In this document: in pieces, positions 50,301 to 63,138 of the stretch
How the letters are laid out: each line of letters begins with the position of its first letter
How positions within the stretch are numbered: position 1 is the stretch's first letter
Source: Luscinia megarhynchos
Taxonomy: Eukaryota > Chordata > Aves > Passeriformes > Turdidae
Reading direction: 5' to 3'
DNA: 64,000 nucleotides
Assembly (NCBI GenBank): GCA_034336665.1
Contig: CM067569.1
Span: 20,157,820 to 20,221,819 of the forward strand
Position numbers and translations under genes: made by a program
Notes under the pieces: generated by a model
The model's input: the letters and a program-made list of their open reading frames with translations, nothing else
Databases searched by the model: none
What the model was told of the DNA's origin: nothing

Positions 50301-53300
50301 GGTTTTTATTCCAATTCATGCTACAGATCACATTTGGCAAATGCCATAAGCTCTCAATTTATGGCTAATTGATTCCGTGTTTGGGGATATAAAGTCCCAT
50401 TTCCTGGGTTGAAGGGATTACACTGGTTTTGTATTTTCATACACTGTGTTTTTATCCACAAATATGAAAACCCAGATATTTTAAACAGAACTTTACTAAT
50501 GCATTGAACTACAATTTGAAAGAAGCAAACAGGCTTAATATCTGTGGTACTGAGTGCCTAGAATGTCCCTTGTGTTACTTTCCCCACACATTTCTTCTTG
50601 CATGGGCATTAGTGGGCAGGACTTGCCTGCACCCCACAACAATCTAATGAGGCTCCAATCCCAGCAGCAATGCCATGGGTTATAGAAGCATGGGGCAGAA
50701 AACAGAACAGCAAAGGATGCACAGAGTTCACCATGGCCTGGCTCCATACCAAGGTCAGCTGCTAGAAGTTGTTCTAGTAAAAGAATGTTTCTTCAAAAAT
50801 AAAAGGTGCTTAAGGGATATTTTATGGCAAGTGCCATTTAAGGAATGTGGTTATTTCTCCCCATTCAAATGTCTTTATCTGCTTCCAACTATAATTAATT
50901 TTGAACTATTAAAACTCTCCAGTTTTAACATTCAAAAATATAATCATCAATTCCATAACACTGCTTAAACTAAAAGAAGTTAATTTGAAGCTCAGACTTG
51001 AAAAAAAACCCAGTATTTAACATTTTGAATATTTAGCAGTCTTAAAATTAGGATTTGTTCCATTTTTCCAATAATTAGTGTTTGTACCATAATTATAGTT
51101 TGTCTATAATTTCAGTAATGCTTAAGAGCTTAGCTGCAAATAGAGAGCCCTTATTCAGTGTACAAGAATGTTTCCAATCAGTGGCAAACATTCAAAGTCT
51201 CCTCAGACACAGAGTTTAAAAGATCCCCATGGATGTGGGGGAGAAGAAGGGCTGAAGACAACACACATATATTATTACCAAAAATTCGAAGCCTGCAAAA
51301 CAAAGTACAGTGTGACATCACAGGTTAGTGCCTTCAATGAGGCCCCAAAATTCAGGAAGTATTTGAGGTATTACTATTTGGTACTTACATAATTCTGAAA
51401 CTTACACAAGTCCTGTCACTCTGCATGTTCTCAGCTCAATTTTGGAGGAAGTAATTTCATTTTCCAGTTCTATCACTTAACCCTGACAGGCCACTTATTA
51501 TCAGCATCACACCAACAAGTTCCCCAGAGGTAAAGTTCTCCTCTGTGACAGCCTTTGAACCCAGCCAAGGATTTCCACAAGACTTCTGCCTAGAAACTCT
51601 GTCCCAGTCATATGAGTTACAGCAAAGCCATGCCTCCAACAAGCTCTGTTACCCTGGACACAATATCAGCTGAAGGATTTAAGACACATCAGTGTCAGCA
51701 TGCTATTCACATACTCAAAGAGCCTTTTTAGAAGTTTGTGCACAGTATGTAATTTTTTTCTCTGGGTCACAAGACATGGTATTGCCCTGGCCTGTAATTT
51801 CAATGTAAAAGTCTCAATTATATCTGTGATTTATTACCCATACACAATTTCTACTATTTTAGGTGTAATCTTTAGACAACGTAAGAGGAATACTTGAACC
51901 TAGCACAATTCTGTTAAGACCAAACATAAGCCTTTTCAAATGGTCAATAACTACGTTTCTTAGCTTGTAGAGTGCAAGCTACTGAACATTTAATTAATTA
52001 ATTTAGTATATGAATAAGAAATATCCCCTAAAATACAGGACTTTTCATGTAGGCAAGCTGAAAACTATGGAGATCCACTATGAAGTCTGTTCAAAACAGT
52101 AGTTCAGTTTCTGGGACAGTTCTGTTTTCATGGAGTGGAAACTACACTAATAAATCTATGGTTCAGTATTTCTTTTCCTTCCTAGTCTGCCATAGCTGTT
52201 TTAGTTCAATGCCTCTCCAATTTAAATCACAATATCCTTCCAAAAGCAACATTTCTGTGGTCAGACTTTTTCATGCAGTATCAGTCCTTTAAATACTAAA
52301 ATCTGAGTCACACAGTAGAAATGGAAAAAATGTTCTGAAGAACTGGAGAGGGAAAAAAAGGGAAAAAGATTCCACAGATTGCTTTTCAACAGAGCCATAG
52401 AATTGCAAATCAATTTTTTTTTTGTGTCAGCCACTAATCTGTGCATTTGTATTGTGATATTATTCTACAGTTGCCAGCAGACACAGCAAGACAATGCATT
52501 AGCACCTTATCAACTGCATTAGAAAAATAATGGCATTTATAATTTAAAATGGACAATAGATTACTAAGTCTCAGTATAATTTTGGATGTTTCCTAGTAAA
52601 TATTTTCGTTTATATTCCCCCTCCTTTCCCCTTCAATTTTCTTCTTGACATACAATTACCCATTGAAGACAAGCATTTGATCCTTGAATGAAAAAGAAAA
52701 CTGGTAATTTAGTGCTCTGTAGACTCTCTCTTCAATCTGTGAAAAATACTTGAAGCCCTAGTAACAGTGAAAATCACAAAATAGAAGGTCTTCTCTATTA
52801 TAGGAAAATCAGGCAATTTTGTCCTTACCAGCAGCTGAAATACATGCTGCATGACAAATTTGGAAGCATAATTTCTGGGAATTGGAGTTTTTAAATACCA
52901 GTAATTAAATGTAGTAACTGTTCTTGGTATTCCCAGATACTTTTCCTTTTCTAAAAAGGGAGAGGCGGAGGATTAAAAAACATCCACAGGTGGTATGCCT
53001 TTTTCTAAAAGAATTCAGTTTCTAAGAGAATACCACAGACTTCTGGAAAGTGTTAAATAGAAAAGAACTCTACCTGTAGGGCCCTGGTAGCTCATAAGTA
53101 GAATCATCATTCTACCAGAGTTTCCTCAAACTATAGTACCTGAATATCATATTACGTACAATCAATCAATCTTATGCAAGGTGTAACATAACTCCTCCCT
53201 CCAAACTACAAAGAACACAGCACCCTTCCAAAGTTCAGATTGTGCTAAGCAAGCATAGGTATCTGCAAGGCACCCATTCATCATTCAATGCCTAGCCTCT

Positions 53301-53740
53301 ATTTCTGTGTTTCCTTCTCGCTCCTTTCCCCAGCTCTCCTGGGATGATGTCAATGAAGGAAACTATAAAGGTAAAAGAAATTAAAAGAAAAAGCAAAAAC
53401 AAAATACCACTTAAGTTACTTCAGCAGTACATCTTGGCAATTCAGGATCTTTCTTAAGATCATGCTATTATCAACTCCTTCAGACAACGACCTTCTTCAC
53501 ACTGGGCCTGCAGAAGGACAGTGCAGATATGTACTGATGCCAGATTGTTTCCAGCTCCTTTCAGGCAGTACATGGAGGTCACTGAAACTGTCTTCCAAAA
53601 AAAGACCTTCGAAAAATCTGGTGAACACTTTGTAAATGTGCTACTCTGGGTTTGCTGTGATGTTTCCTGAAATCTTCTGTAAAGCTTTTCTTATTTTCCA
53701 TAAAAACAGCTCTGTCCAACAACACACACTACTGCCTACC

Positions 53741-53767
53741 AAAAAAAAAAAAAAAAACAAAAAAAAA
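53741..53767. repeat. Interrupted poly-A tract
   Basis: Seventeen A, one C, then nine A. No retroelement body is recognised on its left side, so it is annotated as a homopolymer tract only. Confidence 0.88.
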
Positions 53768-54351
53768 CCATCTCATACTGAGTTGGTAAATGGGGTCTCT
53801 TATCCTCTGTATTGACACTGCATTAAAAATGCATGGAGGAGAAGCTCTTCCAGATGTCTAGCTACTGTCCTTTGACTTCAGTTATAACAACTACTCTGCA
53901 GTCCCAGGAATGCCCATCTGAGCAGCCTGGCCTGAGCCAGCATTCCTGGCACACTAACCAAAACCACAATACTTACAGATTATTCTCCCAACTGGCTGGA
54001 GGAACATATCATCTTTCGGCAGAATGCAAAGGAATTAACGGTTTTGAAAACCCAACATAGTAAAGAAGGAATCAAGCAGTGGCAAGTTAACAATATAGGC
54101 TAACAGGTTTCCAGGAAGCAGCAGAGAACATTCTGGTCTCGTGCCCTGTAAAACACTATGCTACCAAAACAAACCACTTAGTGACTTAAAGCAGCAAATA
54201 AACACTGAAATACACCTTCTTTCTGCTTCTATGTTATTTCATGAAACTAGGCTTTCATGAAATGAGAAGCCTTCCACATCATAGAAAGCATCAAGCTACT
54301 GCCTCCCTGGGTACACTGTTACTTTTCTGCAAATGCAGCATCAAAACCTTA

Positions 54352-54760
54352 TAGGATCATAGCTTCAAAGGTAGAAAAACACTTCTAGGATTATCTAGTC
54401 CAACCATTAACTCAGTACCAATATGTTCAATATTAAACCATATCCCCAATGCCACGTGCCTTACTGAACACTTCTGGGTGATTTCACCACCTCCCAGAGC
54501 AGTATGTTTCAATGCTTGACCATCTTGTAAGGGAAGAAATTTTTTCCAACATGCAATCTAAAACTTCCCTGGAGCAACTTGAGAACATTTTCTCCTGTCC
54601 TGTCACTGGCTACCTGGGAGAAGAGCCTGACTCCCACCTCACTACAGCTTCCTTTCAGGCAGTTTTAGAGAGCAATGTCTCCTCTGAGCCTTGTCTCCAG
54701 GCTAAACAACCCCAGCTCCCTCACAGGACTTGTGCTCCAGACCCTTCACCAGCTCAGTAT
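54352..54760 (-). mobile_element. CR1 LINE fragment, 5'-truncated
   Basis: On the plus strand the segment follows the reverse complement of the 3' end of avian CR1. Landmarks are TCTAGTCCAACCATTAACTC, then TTTCAATGCTTGACCA, GAAGAAATTTTTTCC, CTTCCCTGGAGCAACTTGAG, TGTCACTGGCTACCTGGGAG, CTTTCAGGCAGTTTTAGAGA, CTCCAGGCTAAACAACCCC and GACTTGTGCTCCAGACCC. The element therefore runs minus, with its 3' terminus at about 54352 and truncation near 54760. Relative to family members I recall, about 18 bases are missing between the CAACCCC block and the GACTTGTGC block. Severe 5' truncation is normal for CR1. The plus ORF at 54512-54967 reads this repeat antisense and is not a gene. Confidence 0.93.
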
Positions 54761-55077
54761 AACCATCTTCAGAAACAGAGAGATTGCCACCATGTGGATC
54801 TCCAGCCTCACTTGTTGTCAGTTACTCCAACAAAGTTAACTCCTGATCCTACGATAACTCCTGGTGCTACGTTAAGCCAGGGTACCAAAATGCCATTCTG
54901 TAGTTCTCAAACACGCAAGATGTTTGCTATGGCCACTGCATTGCATGTTATAGCCCTAACTGGATAGGGAAAGAGCTTTTACAGAGTTTAGTAGTGTCAT
55001 CAGTTATATTTAATGTTTCCAGAATCACACCTAGAGAGGTTTTAGTCAAAAAATGATCAAAATAAAATGTGAATGTC
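54761..55077. other. Spacer between CR1 fragment and LTR-like element
   Basis: About 320 bases of AT-rich DNA with no recognised feature. The first few dozen bases might be a very degraded continuation of the CR1 fragment. Confidence 0.5.
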
Positions 55078-55742
55078 TGTGGGGGCCAAATGCGATCGTA
55101 ACTGGGGAGCAAAAAAGAAGACAATTTATTAAATTAGAAATAAACTTCAAAACTCATAAAATTTAAATACATAAAATAGCATTCTGTCCAGATAATTTTC
55201 ATTCACTACAAGAGTATAACACCACTCTGTGTGGGAAGAATAAGGAGTGGTATCTCAAGACAATTTAAGGATGGATGTTTTAAATCCTAACCCTTACTAG
55301 GAATGGATTCACAGCTCAAAGATCTCTCGAGTTGGCACATACTGTTTGTGCCTATTTTGGAAAATATTCCATGCTGCCAAAAGAGAAAGGCCAACCTCAA
55401 ATACTGTGAACTGTATGACAATATTATGCAGCCTGATCTCTCACTTGCCCATCATAAACCATTGTTTTGGTTTAGTCTGAATTTAATTCATAGGAATTGT
55501 AGGAAAAAAGAAGGCCCCGGCCAGACCATCGCTACCTTATAAAAAGCCAAAAAAAAACCCAATCTTTTTTTCCAAGTTTACTTGCTTCAAAATATAAATC
55601 ACAAATTAAACTAACGTCTCAAATTAGTTTTTCAAGCTGTCCATAACTAAACCAGCCTCCAATTGGTTCCATCAATTCACAAAAAAAGTTCTCATAAAAA
55701 ACCCCTCTAACTATACCTTCCTCCCAATACATAACCAACACA
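55078..55742 (-). mobile_element. Probable solo LTR of an endogenous retrovirus
   Basis: On the minus strand the segment begins TGTGTTGGTTATG and ends GGCCCCCACA, giving the TGTG...CACA termini typical of retroviral LTRs. Bird ERVL-type LTRs often begin TGTGTTGGTT. A minus-strand AATAAA poly(A) signal lies in the last 50 bases (around 55105-55115), followed by a T-rich then CpG-bearing stretch as in an R-U5 end. A TATA-like TTTATAAGG occurs around 55536-55544, although it is farther from the poly(A) signal than usual. The flanks ATGTC and GCCAT do not form a clear target-site duplication. No gag, pol or env remains are seen. It is non-coding, and family assignment needs a repeat library. Confidence 0.5.
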
Positions 55743-58700
55743 GCCATCTTCTCTGTCTTCCAGGTGACCTGTATTTACTGAACAAATATTCAAGTACTTT
55801 TCACAAATTTAGGACTCATGACTTAAACTGATATTTACTGGTACTGACCCTAAGGGAAGATTAAGTGAGGAATGAAGGGAAGGGCTAAATTCTAAGTTGT
55901 TCCCTTGTGTGTCTGCAGTGCACTAATTTAGTAGCTTTCCATTCTGTGGCTGTTGGTTCAATTTTCTGAAGAAATTCTGAGAATTTTGTGCTTAGCAGTA
56001 CACACCTAACTTTGCAGTTCCTGGCAGTATGCCCAACCAGCTTGTAGTGTCTACTGGAATTTATACTGTAGATATTCCATGTCTCACCACAACTGCCTAT
56101 GACCTTCTTCAGACAGGTATCATGACAGAGAACACTTAGCCAATTCCCTCTCCTGGCAGTTGCTTTAGCACACAGACAATTGCATGGAAACTCGTCTCTG
56201 CAGAATCATTAATTGCATAACATTCTGTTAACATATATTGTTATTTTCTAAAAATTATACTGAATTGATTCTTAGAAGAAGTCCTACCAATATATTCTGA
56301 ACCAGCACACACAGGGTATCTAGATGCCAAATGTGCCCTTTTGATCACATACTAACCTCATGAAAGAGGATCCAAAATTCAAAAGTCATCTCCAACTTCA
56401 AAAAGCAATTTGATCCAAAAGACACAAATCAAAGCTTCCCAAGGGTTATGCTGTATAAATGGTGTGTTTTTTCAGCTGGAGGTGGTTTTGAGCTACTTTA
56501 ATTTAATCAATTATTTTTAGATAAATATATAATGCTAGACATATACTATGTCAGAACAAAACTGTATAATCCATGTAATAATCATAGTTTGGAAGGCTGT
56601 TAACTCTGCCAGTGAAATTTGTATTTCATTTGAGCTAGGCCAGATAGGCTCTTCATTTTTCCTATTTTTCTTTTTTTAAACTTGTTAATGCAACAGAATA
56701 TTCCACAAAGAAGCACACAATAGAGAGAACATCCTTCCCACCCTTCAAAATCAAATTGGCTGCAAAAAAGAAACACAACAAAAAAAACCACCTGAAACAC
56801 CACGATGTCAAGATGAACAGGTGATGTCAAGAATACCATGAAATAGCTTTTTTGTACACCAAGGCTTCATTAAGTATATGGTCCCTATGAGTGCAGACTC
56901 TGACCATTCTATTTGGCTTGGATAGGGAGCTAGTGGTGAAAGACTTAAGAACATTTTCTTGGTAACAGCACTGGGTGCTTAAGGGATACAAAGGTTCATC
57001 TGAATGCTGTGAATGGAAAAGTCACCATCCTAAAGAGCATATAATTTTGTATATGATGGGAAGAAGAAAGCATTTGTCACCTTTTATAGGCAGAAAATGA
57101 AAACACACAGCTACAATACAATCACAAGAAATGGGTGGTTGGACCTGCATATTTAAACCAACACAATTTTTCATATTTTTTTGCAGGACTTTTCCTTTCT
57201 CCAGTCTAACAGCACCAAGTAACAGAACAAATTGCAGACAAATTCAGCAGTTCAGATACCACGGTTAATTTGTAATGAGCTTCTGTGACCACAATTTGAA
57301 GGAATGGAAAGATGATTCAGCTGAAGTTCAAGCTTCCAAATGCTTTTCTTGCAAACATCAGATTAGGACTGAAGGAAATAAACAGCTGGTTTACAAGTCT
57401 GCAGAATTTTCTGAGGAACAGAAAGAATTCTAACAGAGGATTTACCAAATAGATACACTAAGACTAATTTAGTGTTTCTAAGCTAAGTCAAGGATTCTCA
57501 TATACCTCCATCTTCTAGTTTTGTATGTTTCCTTCTTCACAGATTTATCTTCTTGCTGTTTAAAAATTTCCAGCAGCAGTGAAAACTGGATCTTGCTGTT
57601 CATCCAGAATCCAACATAAGCAATCTTGCTTACAAGTTCTTCTATTTCTTTTATTAGTTTCTTCCTTTTTCCTCAGCACCTGGGTCTCCACTGAAACCAA
57701 GAAGAAAGCTTTCTCACCAGGTATGTTCAGACATTTCACAGCCAAATCTTCAGAATTTTGATGTCTTTATACTCGACCACCACTGGACACACTCCAATTC
57801 CCAGCTTTCTCCTAGCTCCCAGCTCTCCAGGAAACCATTTTGTCCCTTCTCCATACTAAGAAAAGAAATGGCCTTCTAGGCACAGTACTTCAGAAGTAAG
57901 ATTTAGGAGACTGAATCACAACCAGTTTTCATACAACAGGAAAGCATTAGATCAACTAAAAGCAGCTGAAACTTGACTGGACCAAGAACACCTGGCAGTT
58001 CACTACCCTAAAACACACTGTCCTATTCACAACACAATATCTAACCTTATGCAGGTATCTCGCACTCTACAGACATAAGATACATTAAGATAATCAGAAA
58101 AAATGCTTATAGGTACATTATTAGCTTCTCTTAAATGGAAAAAAAAAGTGGTTTAATTCATGTCATACTAGATATTTTAAGCACACCCTACTTGCTATGA
58201 CCTGCAACTCTTATTATTTGTTTATGCATCAGTGTTCTCATCCTCCTCACTCCTGACCCACATACCAAAAACTGAGAGTTGAACAGGATCACAGATTCCC
58301 AGTCCATGTGTGCATCCCAAGTAAGGTGCATTGCTGTATTTAATTCTTCTCTAGTTGCCAGTGCACTTCTCTATGCTAAATTTCAACCCAGTCTCAGGAC
58401 TGAGAAACCCAAGTACCTCTTCACATAAAAACATATCTTATTACAGTTCTATATACACACAAGTCTTTGTTTTGCCAGTTGCTAGAAGACTAAAAGCAGG
58501 TAGGACCTCACTGGTAGACCTGTTCAAAAAATAAAAAAGAAGTCAAGTTAGCTCAAGAACTATCTACTCTGATTTCTAGTCTAGTCTGACTTAGCCAGTA
58601 ATTTAGTGCACTAACCAGGACTACAGGCAGTAAAGGCCCTTATTCTTATTTTTGAATGTAACCTAGAGAACTTGAGGCAAAGCACAGACCTTCTGGGCTT

Positions 58701-61700
58701 TCAGTACTCCTCCTCACAAAGCAGAAGCTCTGGGCTGGGAATCTCAAAGCTTCCCAATTCTAATCAGCTGTTCTGGCTTGCTCAACCCTTCATTGTGTAA
58801 TAAGCAAACATATGATTTAATAAAGCAATTGCAATTTCCAAGGGTTACATAAAAATTTCTGATTTTCAGATAACTGGGAACTCTGGTTTTCTTCTGAATT
58901 GGGATAGACTTGAGCTAAGATTTCCTATGAGCCAGAAATACTTCAAGTCAATAATGCTCAAGAATAAACACTGCTTGTCATTTGGTTTTTTAGAGCATCA
59001 GTAAGCATTTGGACATTGCAAATAGTTTCTTAAAGGTAGCACTTAAATACCCTACAAGTACAGAAAAGAGGTTTGGGTTTTCAGCAATTTGGGTTTTGTT
59101 GAATTGAAGTGTTTCACAACGGCAGAAATGGAGAGAAAAATCGTGATAAATGATACAGCCATTTAAAAATGTTGTCCTGGATTCAGAGATGACCAATTCT
59201 GATAAGAGATTAAAGAATACAATCTGAAGTCAAACCAGGCTGGAAAAGAAATTGCCTCATTAGAGAGTAACATGCCTGCTGCTCCTTGAACCACTTAACT
59301 TTTCCTGGCATTTTCTAGCCAATAATCAGCATGCCTTACTTGTTGTGATTTTGTCTATGTTTACAGACAGACAACTGATGTCAGATTATCCTTAGTCCCT
59401 CTATGAGGACAGAGTTCCTTACAGTTACATTAAAGCAAGTAGATCTAGCTTCAGATAGATGAAATCTCAACAGTTTATTTATGTCCTATATCCCTCACTG
59501 TTAAATGCAGATTCTTAAGTAAACTTGGAGGAGCTGCTTAAAAATCAGGTACTGGAGGCTTACTTGTTCTTTCACAGAGACTGAACAACTATATAGCCCA
59601 TCAGCTGCTGCATCCCACAGCATGTTGCTATGGTTTCATTAACTTGAAGCTGAAGCCAATACCCCAGTTATTTAGAGCAACCCACTGAGGCTTCTTTAAA
59701 TATAGGAGGAAGAAAGCCTCCTCTTCTACTAGACCTCACAAGGTCTGGAGCAGTGAGCAAGTTAAAGCTCAAATATCTCCCAAAAGCAGCTCAAGCCAAG
59801 CCATACAAACCAAGCAGTTGGCAATGCAGTGATCTTGCTCAAGATGTAGCCAAACTGAATCTTAGGAAATGCTAGGAAAGATTTTTGTGGCAGTGCTCTC
59901 TCCCAGGATACATTCTTGGTAGCACAATGCTGATGCATATTTAGTGCAATGTCAGACTTCTAGAGAGAATCAGATGCTCTTAATCAAGCTGAGCTTTTCA
60001 ATGGCTTCCCCTGGATTGTAACATCCCAAGGGCTTTGTCTGCTATCCCCATGCTCATACTACCTCATTAGAGTAATATCAGGATAATAATTTACCAGGAC
60101 TGTGCTAAGTCCAAGTCAGTGTTTTTGGAACCCCCAAGAGAAGATATTGAAAAAATAGTGAACAAAGACCTTTCAAAGGACATCTCCTGTTCATGAGGAC
60201 TGCTCTGTTGCCACTAATATTAACTTAGTTTAATAGATATCACATACAGCATGCTTCTGAGAAAGCATATGCTGAGTATTTTTACGTGCAAATGACTCTT
60301 CTTTTTCAGCAATCTTTCTTTGCCACTATTCTCCACTGAGATCTTGGACTTTCAGATGGCAACAGTTTTGGAATGAGATTACCTGTTCTTTGGATTCAGC
60401 CATGCTGGAGTTTATGCAAAGGAGGTCAATCATACTGTGTTTTTCCCATGGACACAGGCTTCACAGGAGCAGTAAAGGCAGAGCTCCTTCTGAACTTTGC
60501 TGAGGGAAGAAACCCAGTGTCAAAGCCAGTCCAATAAAGTCACATATACAAACATGTGCTTCTTTGAATTTAGAGATGTATGAACAGGGCTGATATCTTT
60601 GCCACTTGCTCTTCTCTCTGCCTCAAGCTCTAATAAATTTTAATTTCACAAGAAATTCTGGTGTCAATTACACTGGATAGAAGGCCTACCTAGGCAAGTA
60701 TCACGATCAACGAGATAAGAATCTGCCCCAACCTGTACTGCAGCACAACCAGCATTTATTTAGCTTTTCTCTTGAGCACTGACACTTGGTATTTCTTACC
60801 CTGAACAAAGCTATCCAGACTGATTGACTCTCTCCAGAAGAGCAGCAAATAGCTGCTTATATCCTGGTGATTTCTGTGATTACAGTCCAACTAAAGAACC
60901 CATCATCTCAGTTCTAGTTATGGATCAGGCATCTCTGTGTCCCAGGAAAGCTGTTCAGTTTCTTTGTCCTCACCTCCTCTCACTGTCAGGACCTGGAGAA
61001 TGACCAAGTGTTTAAGCTGCAGCTTCACAGAAATTGTTACAGAACAGCATCATCAGGCTGTACTTTTAACAAAGCCTGAACCAATCTTAACTGCAGGCCA
61101 GCAGAGTCCTGCTCTCTCCTGGCCTCAGAGTGCCACACCCCTTCTTGGCACTAACAACAGATACCAAGAAAGTTATTAACTTTCTCACCAGATCTCAGAG
61201 CAAAGATGGCACTATATGAGGACAGATAAGGGCTAGGACTAGAAAATGGAAAAGGCAAGTAGAAATGTGTGGCCAATTAGATCAACTTCAGTCATCACAG
61301 GAGGAGCACAGGTTTTGCAATTCTTGAATCTTACGAGCATCTGAAACATTTTTTCAAGTGCAAGTGTTAGATGCAGTATGGAAAGTGTGAATGGAAGGCC
61401 AGAGCAAAGTCTCTGAAAGAGTTTTCACAATTAAAGCTAAACTGAATCTATTGGGAAAGGACAAAATTAGACTCCTCTGCTATTATGAACAGAAGAAGCT
61501 CTGTTGTTGCCTGCAGCAGCCCTCACAGCCAGAAATGGAAGGCCCAGAAGCTGAAGTGAGGTGGCAGACAGATGAGATGGGTCCTCTAGTTGGCAGAGCA
61601 CTAGAACAGAAGGAGTGCAGCTTGTCCACACAGCAAGTCAGAAGCAGAACGAGGTAGCTGCCCTTCCCTTTTCCCATAGACTCTTTAAAAATTTTAGCCA

Positions 61701-63043
61701 TTCAGTCTAGTGCTTTCTAGGCTAAAGCATCTGTTAGAGCTTATTTTGGCTCTGCTTCAGGTCACAGTCTTGTTCTTGGGAAGGTATTTTGCCAAACGAA
61801 ATAGAAACCTTTTGGCCCCAGAGCTTGTGAGCAGATATTTAAAATATTGTTTTTGTCAAGGACAACTTCTTTTAATGGGTTGCAAAAAAACCAAATTCAA
61901 CTTGATAAACTATTACAATCCCTGGAAGCTCTGGTTTGTATTGATTAAAGGGCAATGGAAATCAAAGATTTCATTTTAGTGGAGCAATCTTTGAGCCTTT
62001 GCAGAAGTTCTATCCCAAACCCCAGAACTTTTGGTGACACAAACTGGACATTGCTTAAAACAATTAAGCACCACGTCCTCTTTGCATAACATTTGACTTC
62101 AACTGACAAAACAAATGTGTTTAGCAACAGCTAAGATACAATAAAATCAGTACTGCTATGAAGCCAGAATTATGTCTTAGGAAAGGCTTGGTATTCCACA
62201 GGAAACATGATTCTAGTGCCCATGCTGAACAAAGGTAACAAAGTCTGAACACTACCCAATGTAAGCCATGTTAAGTACTGCACTCTGCTCCAAGTCACTT
62301 TGCAGACAGTTGTATCTGCTTGAGTACCTCAGTTGCAGAAGAATATTGAAATACTATTCCCATGATATTGACATGCAACACAATAGCATAGAGAGATGTC
62401 CTGAGAAAGCAGACAAAAAAAGTATAGAAAAGTTTTCAAGGAAAATGAATAAAAAGAGAATGAAGAAGTGTTTCAGCCTAAAAAAAGGTTTCTGCAAAAC
62501 TCTGGCTGACATGCAGCCTCATCACCTTTGGAGAGTTCTCTTACAGGATTCACAGTCACTCAAAGGCAACAAGCACTTCAAGGTGAAGTTCTGTTACTTG
62601 CTGTAGCCAAACATCAGCACCTCTACAGCTCTTAACCAACGACTCACACATTTCTGTGAGCCTTTATATACCCGTAAAAAAGTACAAGGCTCCCACAGAA
62701 ATGAGAAGTATGTTCCATGTGTTACCTTTTCCCCCACAGCCCTCAGATTTACTGTAGATGGTAGCATGACTGATCATTTAACATCTGTCCAACATCTGGT
62801 TTTTAGGGAAACCACCCTGCAAATATAATTAGCTGAATCTAGGCTACCATTATTCATAATGAATACCCTGTTGTATATTGAAGCTATCACTAATGCTATT
62901 CCCTTAAAAAGATTCAGCATACTGATTCAAGAGCATGAGATGTCTGATGGGGGTGTGTGACAGTGATGCTATATTGCCACCAGCTTTTAACACTCAAATA
63001 ACCTAACAATCCCTTAAACTGTGAAAGTAGACCACAGAAAAGT
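55743..63043. other. Non-coding stretch
   Basis: No coding exon, RNA gene or mobile element is recognised. ORFs of about 60-112 codons (for example 61391-61657 plus and 62268-62606 plus) have overlapping antisense frames or biased composition, and I recognise none of them. Confidence 0.55.
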
Positions 63044-63138
63044 CAAAAAACCCAAAACAAACAAACAAAACAAACTAAATCCCCCCAAAAACAAACAAAT
63101 AAAAAAAATCAAACAAAACCAAACCAAAACAAAAACCT
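63044..63138. repeat. CAAA-rich low-complexity tract
   Basis: About 95 bases made almost only of A and C in units such as CAAA, CAAAA and ACAAACAA, broken by CCCCCC near 63081. Tracts like this can mark the degraded A-rich tail of a plus-strand retroelement, but I recognise no element body on the left, so it is left as low-complexity DNA. Confidence 0.88.

Larger units (their letters stand above)
26972..54351. other. Long non-coding stretch, no gene recognised
   Basis: About 27 kb with no defensible exon, RNA gene or intact mobile element. ORFs reach 158 codons (42278-42754 plus), but that frame overlaps two antisense ORFs and shows no domain. Landmarks are small: direct repeats at 27131-27163, 33366-33392 and 33619-33646, a 14-base palindrome at 30265-30278, an AT-rich block at 35240-35310, a G8 run near 29327-29336 and a broken poly-A at 53741-53767. 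Regulatory elements could be present but cannot be seen without comparative data. Confidence 0.55.

Noticed and set aside
54512..54967. 151-codon plus-strand ORF
   Set aside because: Most of it is antisense CR1 sequence and it continues into unrelated DNA. It is not a gene.
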